This document shows, one piece after another, positions 57,375 through 64,000 of a stretch of DNA of 64,000 nucleotides. A program made the translations under genes and the position numbers. The notes beneath the pieces are model-generated. The model saw only the letters and a program-made list of their open reading frames with translations. It had not been told where the DNA came from and searched no databases. The first letter of the stretch is position 1. Each line of letters begins with the position of its first letter. Source of the DNA: Myxosarcina sp. GI1 (GTDB lineage: Bacteria > Cyanobacteriota > Cyanobacteriia > Cyanobacteriales > Xenococcaceae); the NCBI RefSeq assembly GCF_000756305.1, contig NZ_JRFE01000026.1, positions 31,147-95,146 of the forward strand, given 5' to 3'.

Positions 57375-57809
57375 ATGAACGATACAAAATTTGAGTCTCA
57401 AGCTATCTTTCGCCATGAATTCGTCGTTCCTCATAGCGCAATCGATCGAAATGGTCACGTTAATAACGTATTTTATATCCAGTGGATGCAGGATGTTGCT
57501 ATTCGCCATTCTGATGCCACAGGAGGCACAGCGGCAATGCAGTCTGTTGGATGCACCTGGGTAGTGCGATCGCATCAAATTGAATATATGAGTCCTGCTT
57601 TTGCTGGCAATGAAATAGCAATTATTACCTGGGTAGTGAATTTGCGACGAGTTAGATCTCTGCGTCGCTACAAATTCGTGTGGCTATCTGACGGCAGGCT
57701 TCTCGCCAGAGGTGAGACAGATTGGGTTTTCATCAATAGCAGCGGACGACCTCGAGCTATTCCCGAAAGTATTAGGACTTCTTTTCCTCTCATGCCAGAC
57801 TATGAATAG
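57375..57809 (+). CDS. 4HBT-type acyl-CoA thioesterase
   Basis: 144 residues with a hot-dog fold: VVPHSAIDRNGHVNNVFYIQ then WMQDVAIRHSD, followed by VVRSHQIEYMSPAFAGNEIA and YKFVWLSDGRLLARGETDWV. The HVNN-type segment at the N-terminus of the long helix is where the active-site acidic or Asn residue lies in 4-hydroxybenzoyl-CoA/YbgC-type thioesterases. The acyl substrate is unknown. It lies 12 bases after the alpha/beta hydrolase gene. Confidence 0.87.
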   Translation: MNDTKFESQAIFRHEFVVPHSAIDRNGHVNNVFYIQWMQDVAIRHSDATGGTAAMQSVGCTWVVRSHQIEYMSPAFAGNEIAIITWVVNLRRVRSLRRYKFVWLSDGRLLARGETDWVFINSSGRPRAIPESIRTSFPLMPDYE

Positions 57810-57833
57810 CTACAAATTTTAGACGCAGCACTG

Positions 57834-58727
57834 ATGAAAAATTACTACCATACAAAGCTCGTTAGTATTGGTCTGGGGCTACTGCTACTGTTTACTACTG
57901 GCAAACCTACCCTGGCGCAAAATTATCAAATCGAGCGAATTCGCGGTAACGTTTACCGTTTCACCGCAGGAAATTATCGTTCCGTATTTATGGAGACTGA
58001 TGGGGGAATAGTCGTAAGCGACCCGATAAACAAAGAGGCGGCTACCTGGCTGAAGCAAGAATTAGCTAAGCGTTTTGATAAACCAATTCGCTATGTCGTT
58101 TATAGCCACAATCATCCAGACCATGTATATGGTGGAGAAGTTTTCGATGGAGAAGGCGTTCAGTTTGTTTCCCATCAACTAGCACGTGAAGACTTAGTAC
58201 GTACCTTAGCAAAAACTCGAATTCCCAATCTAGTTTTTGAAGATGAAATGGTGCTTTATATTGATAACAATCTCGTCCGCTTACGCTATCACGGCAGAAA
58301 CAATGGGCGCGGCTCAATTTCAATGCTGTTTGAACCTGCTGGTGTTTTACATGTAGTCGATTGGATCGTTCTAGGACGAATGCCTTATAAAGATCTTCAG
58401 GGTTACGATATTCAGGGAATGATTGATTCTACCCAAGAAGTATTAAACATGGATTTCGACATTTTTGTAGGGGGACATGCCGAAATAGGTCAAAAAGAAG
58501 ACATAAAGCGGTATCTTAGCTATCTTCAGACACTCTACAATTCAGTTCGAGATGGCATCCTGGCTGGCAAAGATCTCGCCACGCTTCAGCAAGAAATTCG
58601 GCTCGACGACTATCGCGACTTACCTATGTATGAAGAATGGCTACCTCTCAACATCAAAGGAGTTTATCGCACTTTAGTAGATGAATCTTATCTGCTCAGG
58701 CGTTCCGATGTTACTCCATCGCAGTAG
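57834..58727 (+). CDS. Exported MBL-fold metallo-hydrolase
   Basis: 297 residues. The N-terminus (VSIGLGLLLLFTTGKPTLAQ, 10-29) is a signal peptide. The metallo-beta-lactamase fold has the metal motif YSHNHPDHVYGGE (H92, H94, D96, H97) and further ligands in VVDWIVLGRMPY and FVGGHAEIGQKED. It does not resemble the known carbapenemase classes; many exported MBL proteins are lactonases or other esterases. It is the third gene of the trio starting at 56559. Confidence 0.85.
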   Translation: MKNYYHTKLVSIGLGLLLLFTTGKPTLAQNYQIERIRGNVYRFTAGNYRSVFMETDGGIVVSDPINKEAATWLKQELAKRFDKPIRYVVYSHNHPDHVYGGEVFDGEGVQFVSHQLAREDLVRTLAKTRIPNLVFEDEMVLYIDNNLVRLRYHGRNNGRGSISMLFEPAGVLHVVDWIVLGRMPYKDLQGYDIQGMIDSTQEVLNMDFDIFVGGHAEIGQKEDIKRYLSYLQTLYNSVRDGILAGKDLATLQQEIRLDDYRDLPMYEEWLPLNIKGVYRTLVDESYLLRRSDVTPSQ

Positions 58728-58746
58728 TAAATGGTATAGTTAATTA

Positions 58747-59334
58747 TCAGACATCTAAGTTAGAAGAGCGAGATTTAGTTTGCTCTTGTAAAGCCCATAA
58801 GCTCAATAGAGATGCTACTATGGCTCCAATAGTATCCATAATTAGATCTACAATAGTATCGTCTAGAGAGTTGATAGTTGCAGTAACCCATTCAAATATT
58901 TCCCACAGCGCACCGATCGCAATGCCAAAAGAAATAATTGTCACAATATACAGCAGACGGTGACTGCGAAATACTGACAGCATTGAGTGATAGACGATAA
59001 AACTAACTGCTAGAGTGATAGAAAAAGTGGTATAGCCATGTACGATTTCATCATAAGGTCCTGGTTGATAAAATAATCCAATCCAGCCACCAGCATTAAG
59101 CAGTGCTGCTATTACAAATAACAAGTCAAATAAAGTAGGTAACTGGCGATCCTTTAAGACAAAAATAAACGAGGCAATTAAAAAAACTAATAAGATAATT
59201 GCTGCTTGCCAGCCAACGCGAACCCACACAATTGCAGTAGCAATCGCTAGCAAAAACTGTCCTATCCAAGCCGCAATTCGATAACCTCGCCAATTGGTGC
59301 TTTTTATCGTCCTAGCTTCATTACCTTGGAACAT
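58747..59334 (-). CDS. YjdF/DUF2238-like membrane protein
   Basis: 195 residues with five or six transmembrane helices. Polar conserved blocks sit between helices: YQPGPYDEIVHGYTTFS, GALWEIFEWV and DTIVDLIMDTIGAIVAS, the pattern of the DUF2238/YjdF group. These Asp/His/Glu residues in the membrane could bind a metal, but the family has no known activity. It converges with the MBL gene across 19 bases. Confidence 0.75.
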   Translation of the reverse strand: MFQGNEARTIKSTNWRGYRIAAWIGQFLLAIATAIVWVRVGWQAAIILLVFLIASFIFVLKDRQLPTLFDLLFVIAALLNAGGWIGLFYQPGPYDEIVHGYTTFSITLAVSFIVYHSMLSVFRSHRLLYIVTIISFGIAIGALWEIFEWVTATINSLDDTIVDLIMDTIGAIVASLLSLWALQEQTKSRSSNLDV

Positions 59335-59692
59335 AAAAAACTACAGTAAACTCGTGTGTCAAGCAGCTTACCATATTAACAATCATCAAATAACATCAAT
59401 TTTTTTCCTGTAAATTTTTTAACTTGTTTAAAAAATAACAATACCAATCCGTACTAATCTGTAGTCATCTAAAAATTAAAAAATTGGCGTTGGTGATTGC
59501 GTCATGCTTTTGATGCAAATGTTTACGAAAATTTAAACTATTGAGTAACATAATTTCTCAATCAGCCTTCTCTATTTACCAACACCAAAAAATTAATTGG
59601 CATTACAGGTTTATTAAAACTCAATATTTGGGAACTATTGAGGATAAAGACAGAGCCAGAAAACATATTGTTGTTTAAATCATTCCCTTTTT
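59335..59692. other. 358-base intergenic region with imperfect inverted repeat
   Basis: TTGGCGTTGGTGATT (from about 59484) and its imperfect reverse complement ATTTACCAACACCAA (about 59573-59588) flank about 75 bases, with a small internal hairpin GCGTCA/TGATGC near 59500-59517. The layout resembles a short non-coding dispersed element. The rest has no recognisable feature. Confidence 0.4.
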
Positions 59693-59890
59693 ATGGAAGT
59701 CATCTTTGGTTTGATAATCGGATTAACTTTAGTTGGATTAAGCGTTTGGCAAATACGCTCTCGGTCGCATTCGACTGCTGAAGAAAGCGATGCTACACTT
59801 ACACGGTATGTAGAACTATTAAAAGAATTTTCGGCTCAATCTGAAGAAGAACGAGAATTGTTAGAAAACCACCACAACAAAAATGACTAA
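59693..59890 (+). CDS. Small single-helix membrane protein
   Basis: 65 residues: one N-terminal transmembrane helix (VIFGLIIGLTLVGLSVW) and a charged, acidic helical tail (LLKEFSAQSEEERELLENHH). The overall form resembles small membrane-tethered adaptors. The family is not recognised and no strong Shine-Dalgarno sequence is visible, so it is a plausible but unproven gene. Confidence 0.5.
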   Translation: MEVIFGLIIGLTLVGLSVWQIRSRSHSTAEESDATLTRYVELLKEFSAQSEEERELLENHHNKND

Positions 59891-60063
59891 AGTTTGTAAA
59901 TAGAATAGACTTCTTGCACAAATAAATATAATTAAACCTTTTCTCCTTTGAGGAAGTCAAGGCAGCTTTTGAAACTTGCATTCGAGAGAACGCCGACCTT
60001 TGTACTGTTCCTTCTCGTCAAAGTAGTTAATGTAGTTAATATAGCTAGGAAAATATCATAATT

Positions 60064-61770
60064 TTACTCTGCAACTTTTAAACTTCTCAAACGATTTAAG
60101 GTTGCTGCTAGCTCGAAGCGACGAAACAAAGCTAAGTCACCTTGAGGAAAATTAGCGATCGCATCCAAACTTTTATAAGTAATATCGTTAATAACCTTAT
60201 CTAAAATTTCGGATACGGTAAGTTTTTCATCGAGATAATTTTCTTTAGCATAAACTATAGCTCGGGCGATCGCTTTTAACTGCCCTGCATCGACAAGTTG
60301 TTCTACGGCAGAAAGATCGATATCTTCGGTGCCAAAAACAATTTTATTAACATCACGAACTGTTAACTTAACTTCTTTTCTACCCCTACTGGAATTTATA
60401 CTGTCTGGTAGCGGTATTCTGGGGCTAATCTTGCCAAAATTATCTCCACCCTCGGCTTGTCTATCTGTAGCATACTGTTGCGCGATCGCTTTAGCTTTTT
60501 CTGTAACTTCATAAGGCACAAAGTTTTCCATCGCAATTACCGGATCTGCAACCTCAAAATAATCACCACTGCCCCCCATAACTAAAACTGTCGATACGCC
60601 ATAGTCGTTATAGAGTTGCCGTACTTTATCGATAAAAGGGGTAATGGGTTCTTTTTCTTTAGCGATTAAAGCCTGCATTCTGCGATCGCGAATAGTAAAG
60701 TTAGTTGCAGAAGTGTCTTCGTCAATTAAAAGTAATTTGGCACCTGCTTCTAAAGCTTCGATAATATTTGCCGCCTGAGAGGTGCTGCCGCTGGCATTGG
60801 TAGTAGAAAAACTAGTTGTAGAACGTCCTTGGGGTAAATGGTCGATAAACGGAGAAATATCTACTCCTACAATGCTACGTCCATCTTCAGCCCGTATTTT
60901 AACCGCAGCAGGATTAGTAACTACAAATTCTCGTCCATCTTGAGGAATTTGGTTGTAAACTCCTAATTCTATGGCTCTGAGCAGAGTAGATTTACCGTGA
61001 TAGCCACCACCGACAATTAAAGTGATGCCTTCTGGTATGCCCATACCCTTTATTAAACCAAAATTTGGTAGCTCGAACTCTACTTCTAAACTAGGTGGTG
61101 ACTGAAAAGAAATAACTTCTTGCTGGAGGGGACGAGAATCAACACCGCTACGACGAGGTAAAATTGCCCCATTCGCCACAAAAGCTACTAATTTTTTAGC
61201 TGATAGCTGTTGGCGCAACCAGTCTGCATCTTCAATAGTTTCGACGTGCTTTTTTATATCTTTGGCGTTGAGAGAAGAATATAGTAAAGCCGTTTCGACT
61301 ATATCTGGTAAATCTTCACAGAGCATTTCTGCCGCCTGACAACCTAAAATTCTTCTTCCCCTGGCGGGAAGTCCCACGACAAAACGTATCTCTACAAAGT
61401 TTTTATCGATAAAAGCCGCAGTGCGTTTTAATACTTCTTGTCCATAACTAGCGATAGCAATTAGTCCACTTTTGCCCGTACCCCGACGCGAACTTATTCT
61501 ACGTGCGGCGCGATCGAACTGGCGGACGAGGTAATCTCTCAAAGCAACTTCTCGACTATGAGAGCGATATAAATCTGCGGGAAATTTGGCTATAGTTTGG
61601 GGGATTTTTACTCTTAAATTACTAGGTGAGGCGAAAGGATCTCCCTGTACGCGATCGACTATTAAAGTAAAGCGATCGAATTTATAGATTGCTTTAATAT
61701 TTTTATATGCTTTGTAGCTAGCGTTATCGAGTTTTAATAAAGTAGATTTTAAAGTATGACTGTCAGACAT
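60064..61770 (-). CDS. ABC-class ATPase domain protein
   Basis: 568 residues from the internal ATG at 61768-61770 (MSDSHTLKSTLLKLDN); the open frame extends upstream from a position inside the divergent grxC gene and that part is not protein-like. It shows the pattern of the single-copy ABC-class ATPase family: IAIASYGQEVLKRTAAFI, GLIKGMGIPEGITLIVGGGY, P-loop GGGYHGKSTLLRAIELGVYN, and LLIDEDTSATNFTIRD (Walker B-like acidic pair). Unlike transporters it has no membrane partner. Its function is unknown; it is conserved in bacteria and cyanobacteria. Confidence 0.85.
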   Translation of the reverse strand: MSDSHTLKSTLLKLDNASYKAYKNIKAIYKFDRFTLIVDRVQGDPFASPSNLRVKIPQTIAKFPADLYRSHSREVALRDYLVRQFDRAARRISSRRGTGKSGLIAIASYGQEVLKRTAAFIDKNFVEIRFVVGLPARGRRILGCQAAEMLCEDLPDIVETALLYSSLNAKDIKKHVETIEDADWLRQQLSAKKLVAFVANGAILPRRSGVDSRPLQQEVISFQSPPSLEVEFELPNFGLIKGMGIPEGITLIVGGGYHGKSTLLRAIELGVYNQIPQDGREFVVTNPAAVKIRAEDGRSIVGVDISPFIDHLPQGRSTTSFSTTNASGSTSQAANIIEALEAGAKLLLIDEDTSATNFTIRDRRMQALIAKEKEPITPFIDKVRQLYNDYGVSTVLVMGGSGDYFEVADPVIAMENFVPYEVTEKAKAIAQQYATDRQAEGGDNFGKISPRIPLPDSINSSRGRKEVKLTVRDVNKIVFGTEDIDLSAVEQLVDAGQLKAIARAIVYAKENYLDEKLTVSEILDKVINDITYKSLDAIANFPQGDLALFRRFELAATLNRLRSLKVAE

Positions 61771-61882
61771 TGTGTAGTAATAGTTAGTATAAATCCTTTC
61801 TGTTTTCACTGATTTAAAATCTGCGATCGCTTCATAATCGCTATAATTTAGGCAAAACGAATATTTAAACCCTTGTAAACAG

Positions 61883-62212
61883 ATGTTTGATTTTCTCAAT
61901 CCGCTTTTAAATCGGCACCCCGAACGCATGAAAGCTAATGTAGAAATTTATACTTGGGCTATTTGTCCTTTTTGCATTCGCGCCAAAATGCTGTTGTGGT
62001 GGAAAGGAGTTGACTTTACTGAATACAAAATAGACGGCGACGAACCAGCTAGAAACAAAATGGCTCAAAGAGCCAACGGCAAAAGAACCGTTCCTCAGAT
62101 TTTTATTAATGACAACCATGTAGGCGGTTGCGACGAGCTTTACGAACTAGATGCAAAAAATCAGTTAGATCCTTTGCTGGCTCAAACTTCCAGTACCGCT
62201 ACGCAGAAGTAG
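61883..62212 (+). CDS. grxC: Glutaredoxin 3
   Basis: 109 residues from ATG 61883. Thioredoxin fold with the dithiol active site CPFC (C28, C31) in YTWAICPFCIRAKMLL. Glutathione-binding segments TVPQIFINDNHVGGCDELY follow, with the cis-Pro after TV. It reduces protein disulfides and mixed disulfides with glutathione. A second ATG at 61928 gives a shorter form closer to enterobacterial GrxC, but the N-terminal extension resembles other cyanobacterial versions. It is divergent from the ABC-class ATPase gene. Confidence 0.93.
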   Translation: MFDFLNPLLNRHPERMKANVEIYTWAICPFCIRAKMLLWWKGVDFTEYKIDGDEPARNKMAQRANGKRTVPQIFINDNHVGGCDELYELDAKNQLDPLLAQTSSTATQK

Positions 62213-62285
62213 TAAGTAGCGAGTAAAAATTTTTAACTTTTGCCTTTTGTCTGTTTCCTATTACTTTGGTAACTGCTGATAACTT

Positions 62286-63581
62286 CTAAGCATGATGTCC
62301 ATTGCTAGAATGTTCTGGTGGATTAATATTGCGCTCTTTGACGGTAGAAAAATCTACTGACTTAGAAGAAAAAATGTTGTTTTGCCTAACTGTATTTTGA
62401 TAAGAGGCAAGGAGAAATTTTAACCAAGATATGCGCGATGGAATAGGAGTACGAGCGGGTTTTAATCCCTGCAACATATCCGACAACTGCAAACCTTCTA
62501 GCGGTTTGGTTTCTTTTATTTTGTGCCAGACAGAACGCGACATTAATAACGTGTTTTCTACGGAATTGGCACCAATTTTAGTAAAATATTCTTCTCGTTC
62601 TGGTTGATAGTCAGCAGAAGCAATTTCTAAATACTGCCAATTCGATCGCTCTTTATCAGTAGATGCTTTATTTTTGAGATTTATTTTTTGAGTTATTTGC
62701 GCCATCTGAGCGATTAGCTTGGGATAGAGCCAGGTATAGGCTGGATTTACCGTCAACTGGGCTTTGTGAGGTCGAGAGCCATCTAAAGAAGATTCTAATT
62801 TAAAATAGCCGATTGCAGCCTTGCGCTGTGGCTCAAAGACATAACCGCTAACTACATCAATCCGATTTAACCACTGCCGAATTTGAGCTACTGCGACTTG
62901 AATCAAGTTAGTTTTAAAATCTTCGACGCGGCGATCGAATACCTGGCGTAGCAATGGCGGCATGGAAACGCAATCTAACTGATAGAGTAAAGGAGCATCA
63001 GCGTTGCTTACTGGCAAAAAATTGGGTAAGTCTGGTTCTTGCTGTGCTAATTCTTCCAAAAGTTCTGGAGAAAGCTGCCAATAAGTCATCTGTGCCAGAG
63101 GTTGAAAACCATTTTCGCGATATAAAGCCAGATGATTTTTTTCATTGACATTAACTTCTAACATCCAGGTTCGTGCTTCCCAGATATTTTCCAAACAGTG
63201 GCGTAATAGCTGAGAACCAATTTCTTTTTGACTTTTAAGTAGCTTTAAATTGGGAGAATTACTATTGAGCAAAACTCGTTCGACTCTCCATGTGCTATGA
63301 GTGCTGTTTAAGGAAGATACCTGAATTAAACCCAGTACCTCCTTAAGCTGTTGAGCGACATAAATGCGCCACCCATGATAGTAAGATTGCGGTAAAAAGC
63401 TCAAAAACCTTTTTAGTCCGTACCAAGAACCGACTTGCTCTAGTTCCCTATCGATCGTGACTAAACGTTTGGAGTTTTCTCTGACAACGCATTCGTTAAC
63501 TAAGGCATTGATTGCCTCGACATCGCGATACTGAAGTGGACGAACTACAAGTTTGGGAGTATTTTGTACGGATGAACTCAT
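62286..63581 (-). CDS. GNAT family N-acetyltransferase-like protein, long form
   Basis: 431 residues. The N-terminal half is a GNAT domain: VRPLQYRDVEAINALVNECV, VAQQLKEVLGLIQVSS, KEIGSQLLRHCLENIWEART then WMLEVNVNEKNHLALYRENG and FQPLAQMTYWQLS. The C-terminal half (about 200-431) looks like a second, diverged GNAT-like domain or a cyanobacterial extension (PLLRQVFDRRVEDFKT, YLEIASADYQPEREEYFTKI). The substrate is unknown. The small upstream gene ends five bases before its start, so they form an operon. Confidence 0.82.
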   Translation of the reverse strand: MSSSVQNTPKLVVRPLQYRDVEAINALVNECVVRENSKRLVTIDRELEQVGSWYGLKRFLSFLPQSYYHGWRIYVAQQLKEVLGLIQVSSLNSTHSTWRVERVLLNSNSPNLKLLKSQKEIGSQLLRHCLENIWEARTWMLEVNVNEKNHLALYRENGFQPLAQMTYWQLSPELLEELAQQEPDLPNFLPVSNADAPLLYQLDCVSMPPLLRQVFDRRVEDFKTNLIQVAVAQIRQWLNRIDVVSGYVFEPQRKAAIGYFKLESSLDGSRPHKAQLTVNPAYTWLYPKLIAQMAQITQKINLKNKASTDKERSNWQYLEIASADYQPEREEYFTKIGANSVENTLLMSRSVWHKIKETKPLEGLQLSDMLQGLKPARTPIPSRISWLKFLLASYQNTVRQNNIFSSKSVDFSTVKERNINPPEHSSNGHHA

Positions 63582-63586
63582 ATTTG

Positions 63587-63862
63587 TTAATCAACCTTTT
63601 CTAATTGCCACAAAATTTGATTGCCTTCTCTTCTAACTCTAGAAACAACCCAATTTCGCCATGACCAGTGATCTCCTCGGCTAGTAACCGCGCTAGCGTT
63701 AATATCCATTAAATCTGCAAGTTCCGAGCTACTGATTAAATACCCATTAGTAGCTATTTCTTCTGCAATTCTAAGTGTATCAATTAAATTCCTGAGTTCG
63801 TTGACTCTTTCTTCACTCGATATTTTTATTTCTTCCATTGCGTTGTTGGCTGATTCTGTCAT
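63587..63862 (-). CDS. Small HTH-like protein cotranscribed with the GNAT gene
   Basis: 91 residues from ATG 63860-63862; a TTG at 63883 would add seven residues. The central part (AEEIATNGYLISSSELADLM, then DINASAVTSRGDHWSWRNWV) resembles a short helix-turn-helix of the type that precedes a Trp-rich wing, and the end is VRREGNQILWQLEKV. It could be a small DNA-binding protein. The family is not named. It sits five bases upstream of the GNAT gene. Confidence 0.65.
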   Translation of the reverse strand: MTESANNAMEEIKISSEERVNELRNLIDTLRIAEEIATNGYLISSSELADLMDINASAVTSRGDHWSWRNWVVSRVRREGNQILWQLEKVD

Positions 63863-64000
63863 AGGTATCAAGAACTCAAACAATTTACGATTGGGTTTAA
63901 AGATGAAACTGGATTTTTAGTTTAAAGTTTATTCCATAATTTTCATACCGTCATCTTAACTAATTTGTACCAAAATTTTCTCTTACCAAATTAGGATATT

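Noticed and set aside
61771-61929. N-terminal extension of the ABC-class ATPase to 61929
   Set aside because: It would run through the start of the divergent grxC gene and reads as non-protein-like sequence; the ATG at 61770 begins a normal family N-terminus.

Overview
The window is a stretch of cyanobacterial chromosome. It is AT-rich, carries many copies of the HIP1 octamer GCGATCGC, and encodes typically cyanobacterial proteins: a PanC-Cmk fusion, DUF3288, DUF6825, DUF1350 and TIGR04168 proteins, and FtsY with a long acidic N-terminus. The gene content would suit a coccoid, sheath-forming lineage, but the exact genus cannot be read from the sequence. Gene calls rest on motif recognition by eye; no database search was run.

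Layout. 1-2700 is a decayed accessory end: an internally deleted IS1634-type transposase abuts an RTX/beta-propeller gene that has an in-frame stop and a replaced C-terminus. 2793-12126 holds mostly housekeeping genes: an ABM-like protein, an EF-G paralogue, a UbiD-family decarboxylase, a DUF99 protein, a secreted NTF2-like protein, a DUF1350 hydrolase and ClpC. 12241-18812 is a growth and envelope cluster (rimI, lysA, cdaA, uppS, an RlpA-like protein, panC-cmk), which links lysine/peptidoglycan precursors, c-di-AMP and undecaprenyl carrier synthesis. 18829-23833 has a phosphoesterase, a NarL-type regulator, small conserved proteins, tRNA-Tyr(GTA), tRNA-Thr(GGT) and ftsY. 24218-31418 has a SpoIIE-type phosphatase, a relic of an AraC regulator joined to a cysteine-hydrolase tail, argH, a Nudix hydrolase, an M28 peptidase and peptide deformylase.

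31573-44332 is the most interesting region: eight consecutive minus-strand genes that look like a Wzx/Wzy-type exopolysaccharide locus. In transcription order they are a Wzc-like tyrosine kinase/co-polymerase, an alkaline-phosphatase-superfamily enzyme, a GT2 glycosyltransferase, a Wzy-like polymerase, a Wzx-like flippase, an AlgI-type MBOAT acyltransferase, an SGNH/AlgJ-like protein and a GH9 endoglucanase with a CBM3c-like tail. Together they suggest a secreted, probably O-acetylated polymer that is trimmed or remodelled by a cellulase-type enzyme.

44913-63862 returns to mixed functions: a secreted protein, a zinc-ribbon membrane protein, two methyltransferases, an MscS channel, a DUF6825 protein, an ABC1/UbiB kinase, a PP2C phosphatase, an M20 amidohydrolase, SdhB, the MntP manganese exporter, a hydrolase-thioesterase-MBL trio, a YjdF-like membrane protein, an ABC-class ATPase divergent from glutaredoxin, and a GNAT acetyltransferase with a small partner. 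No CRISPR array, rRNA or prophage was seen.
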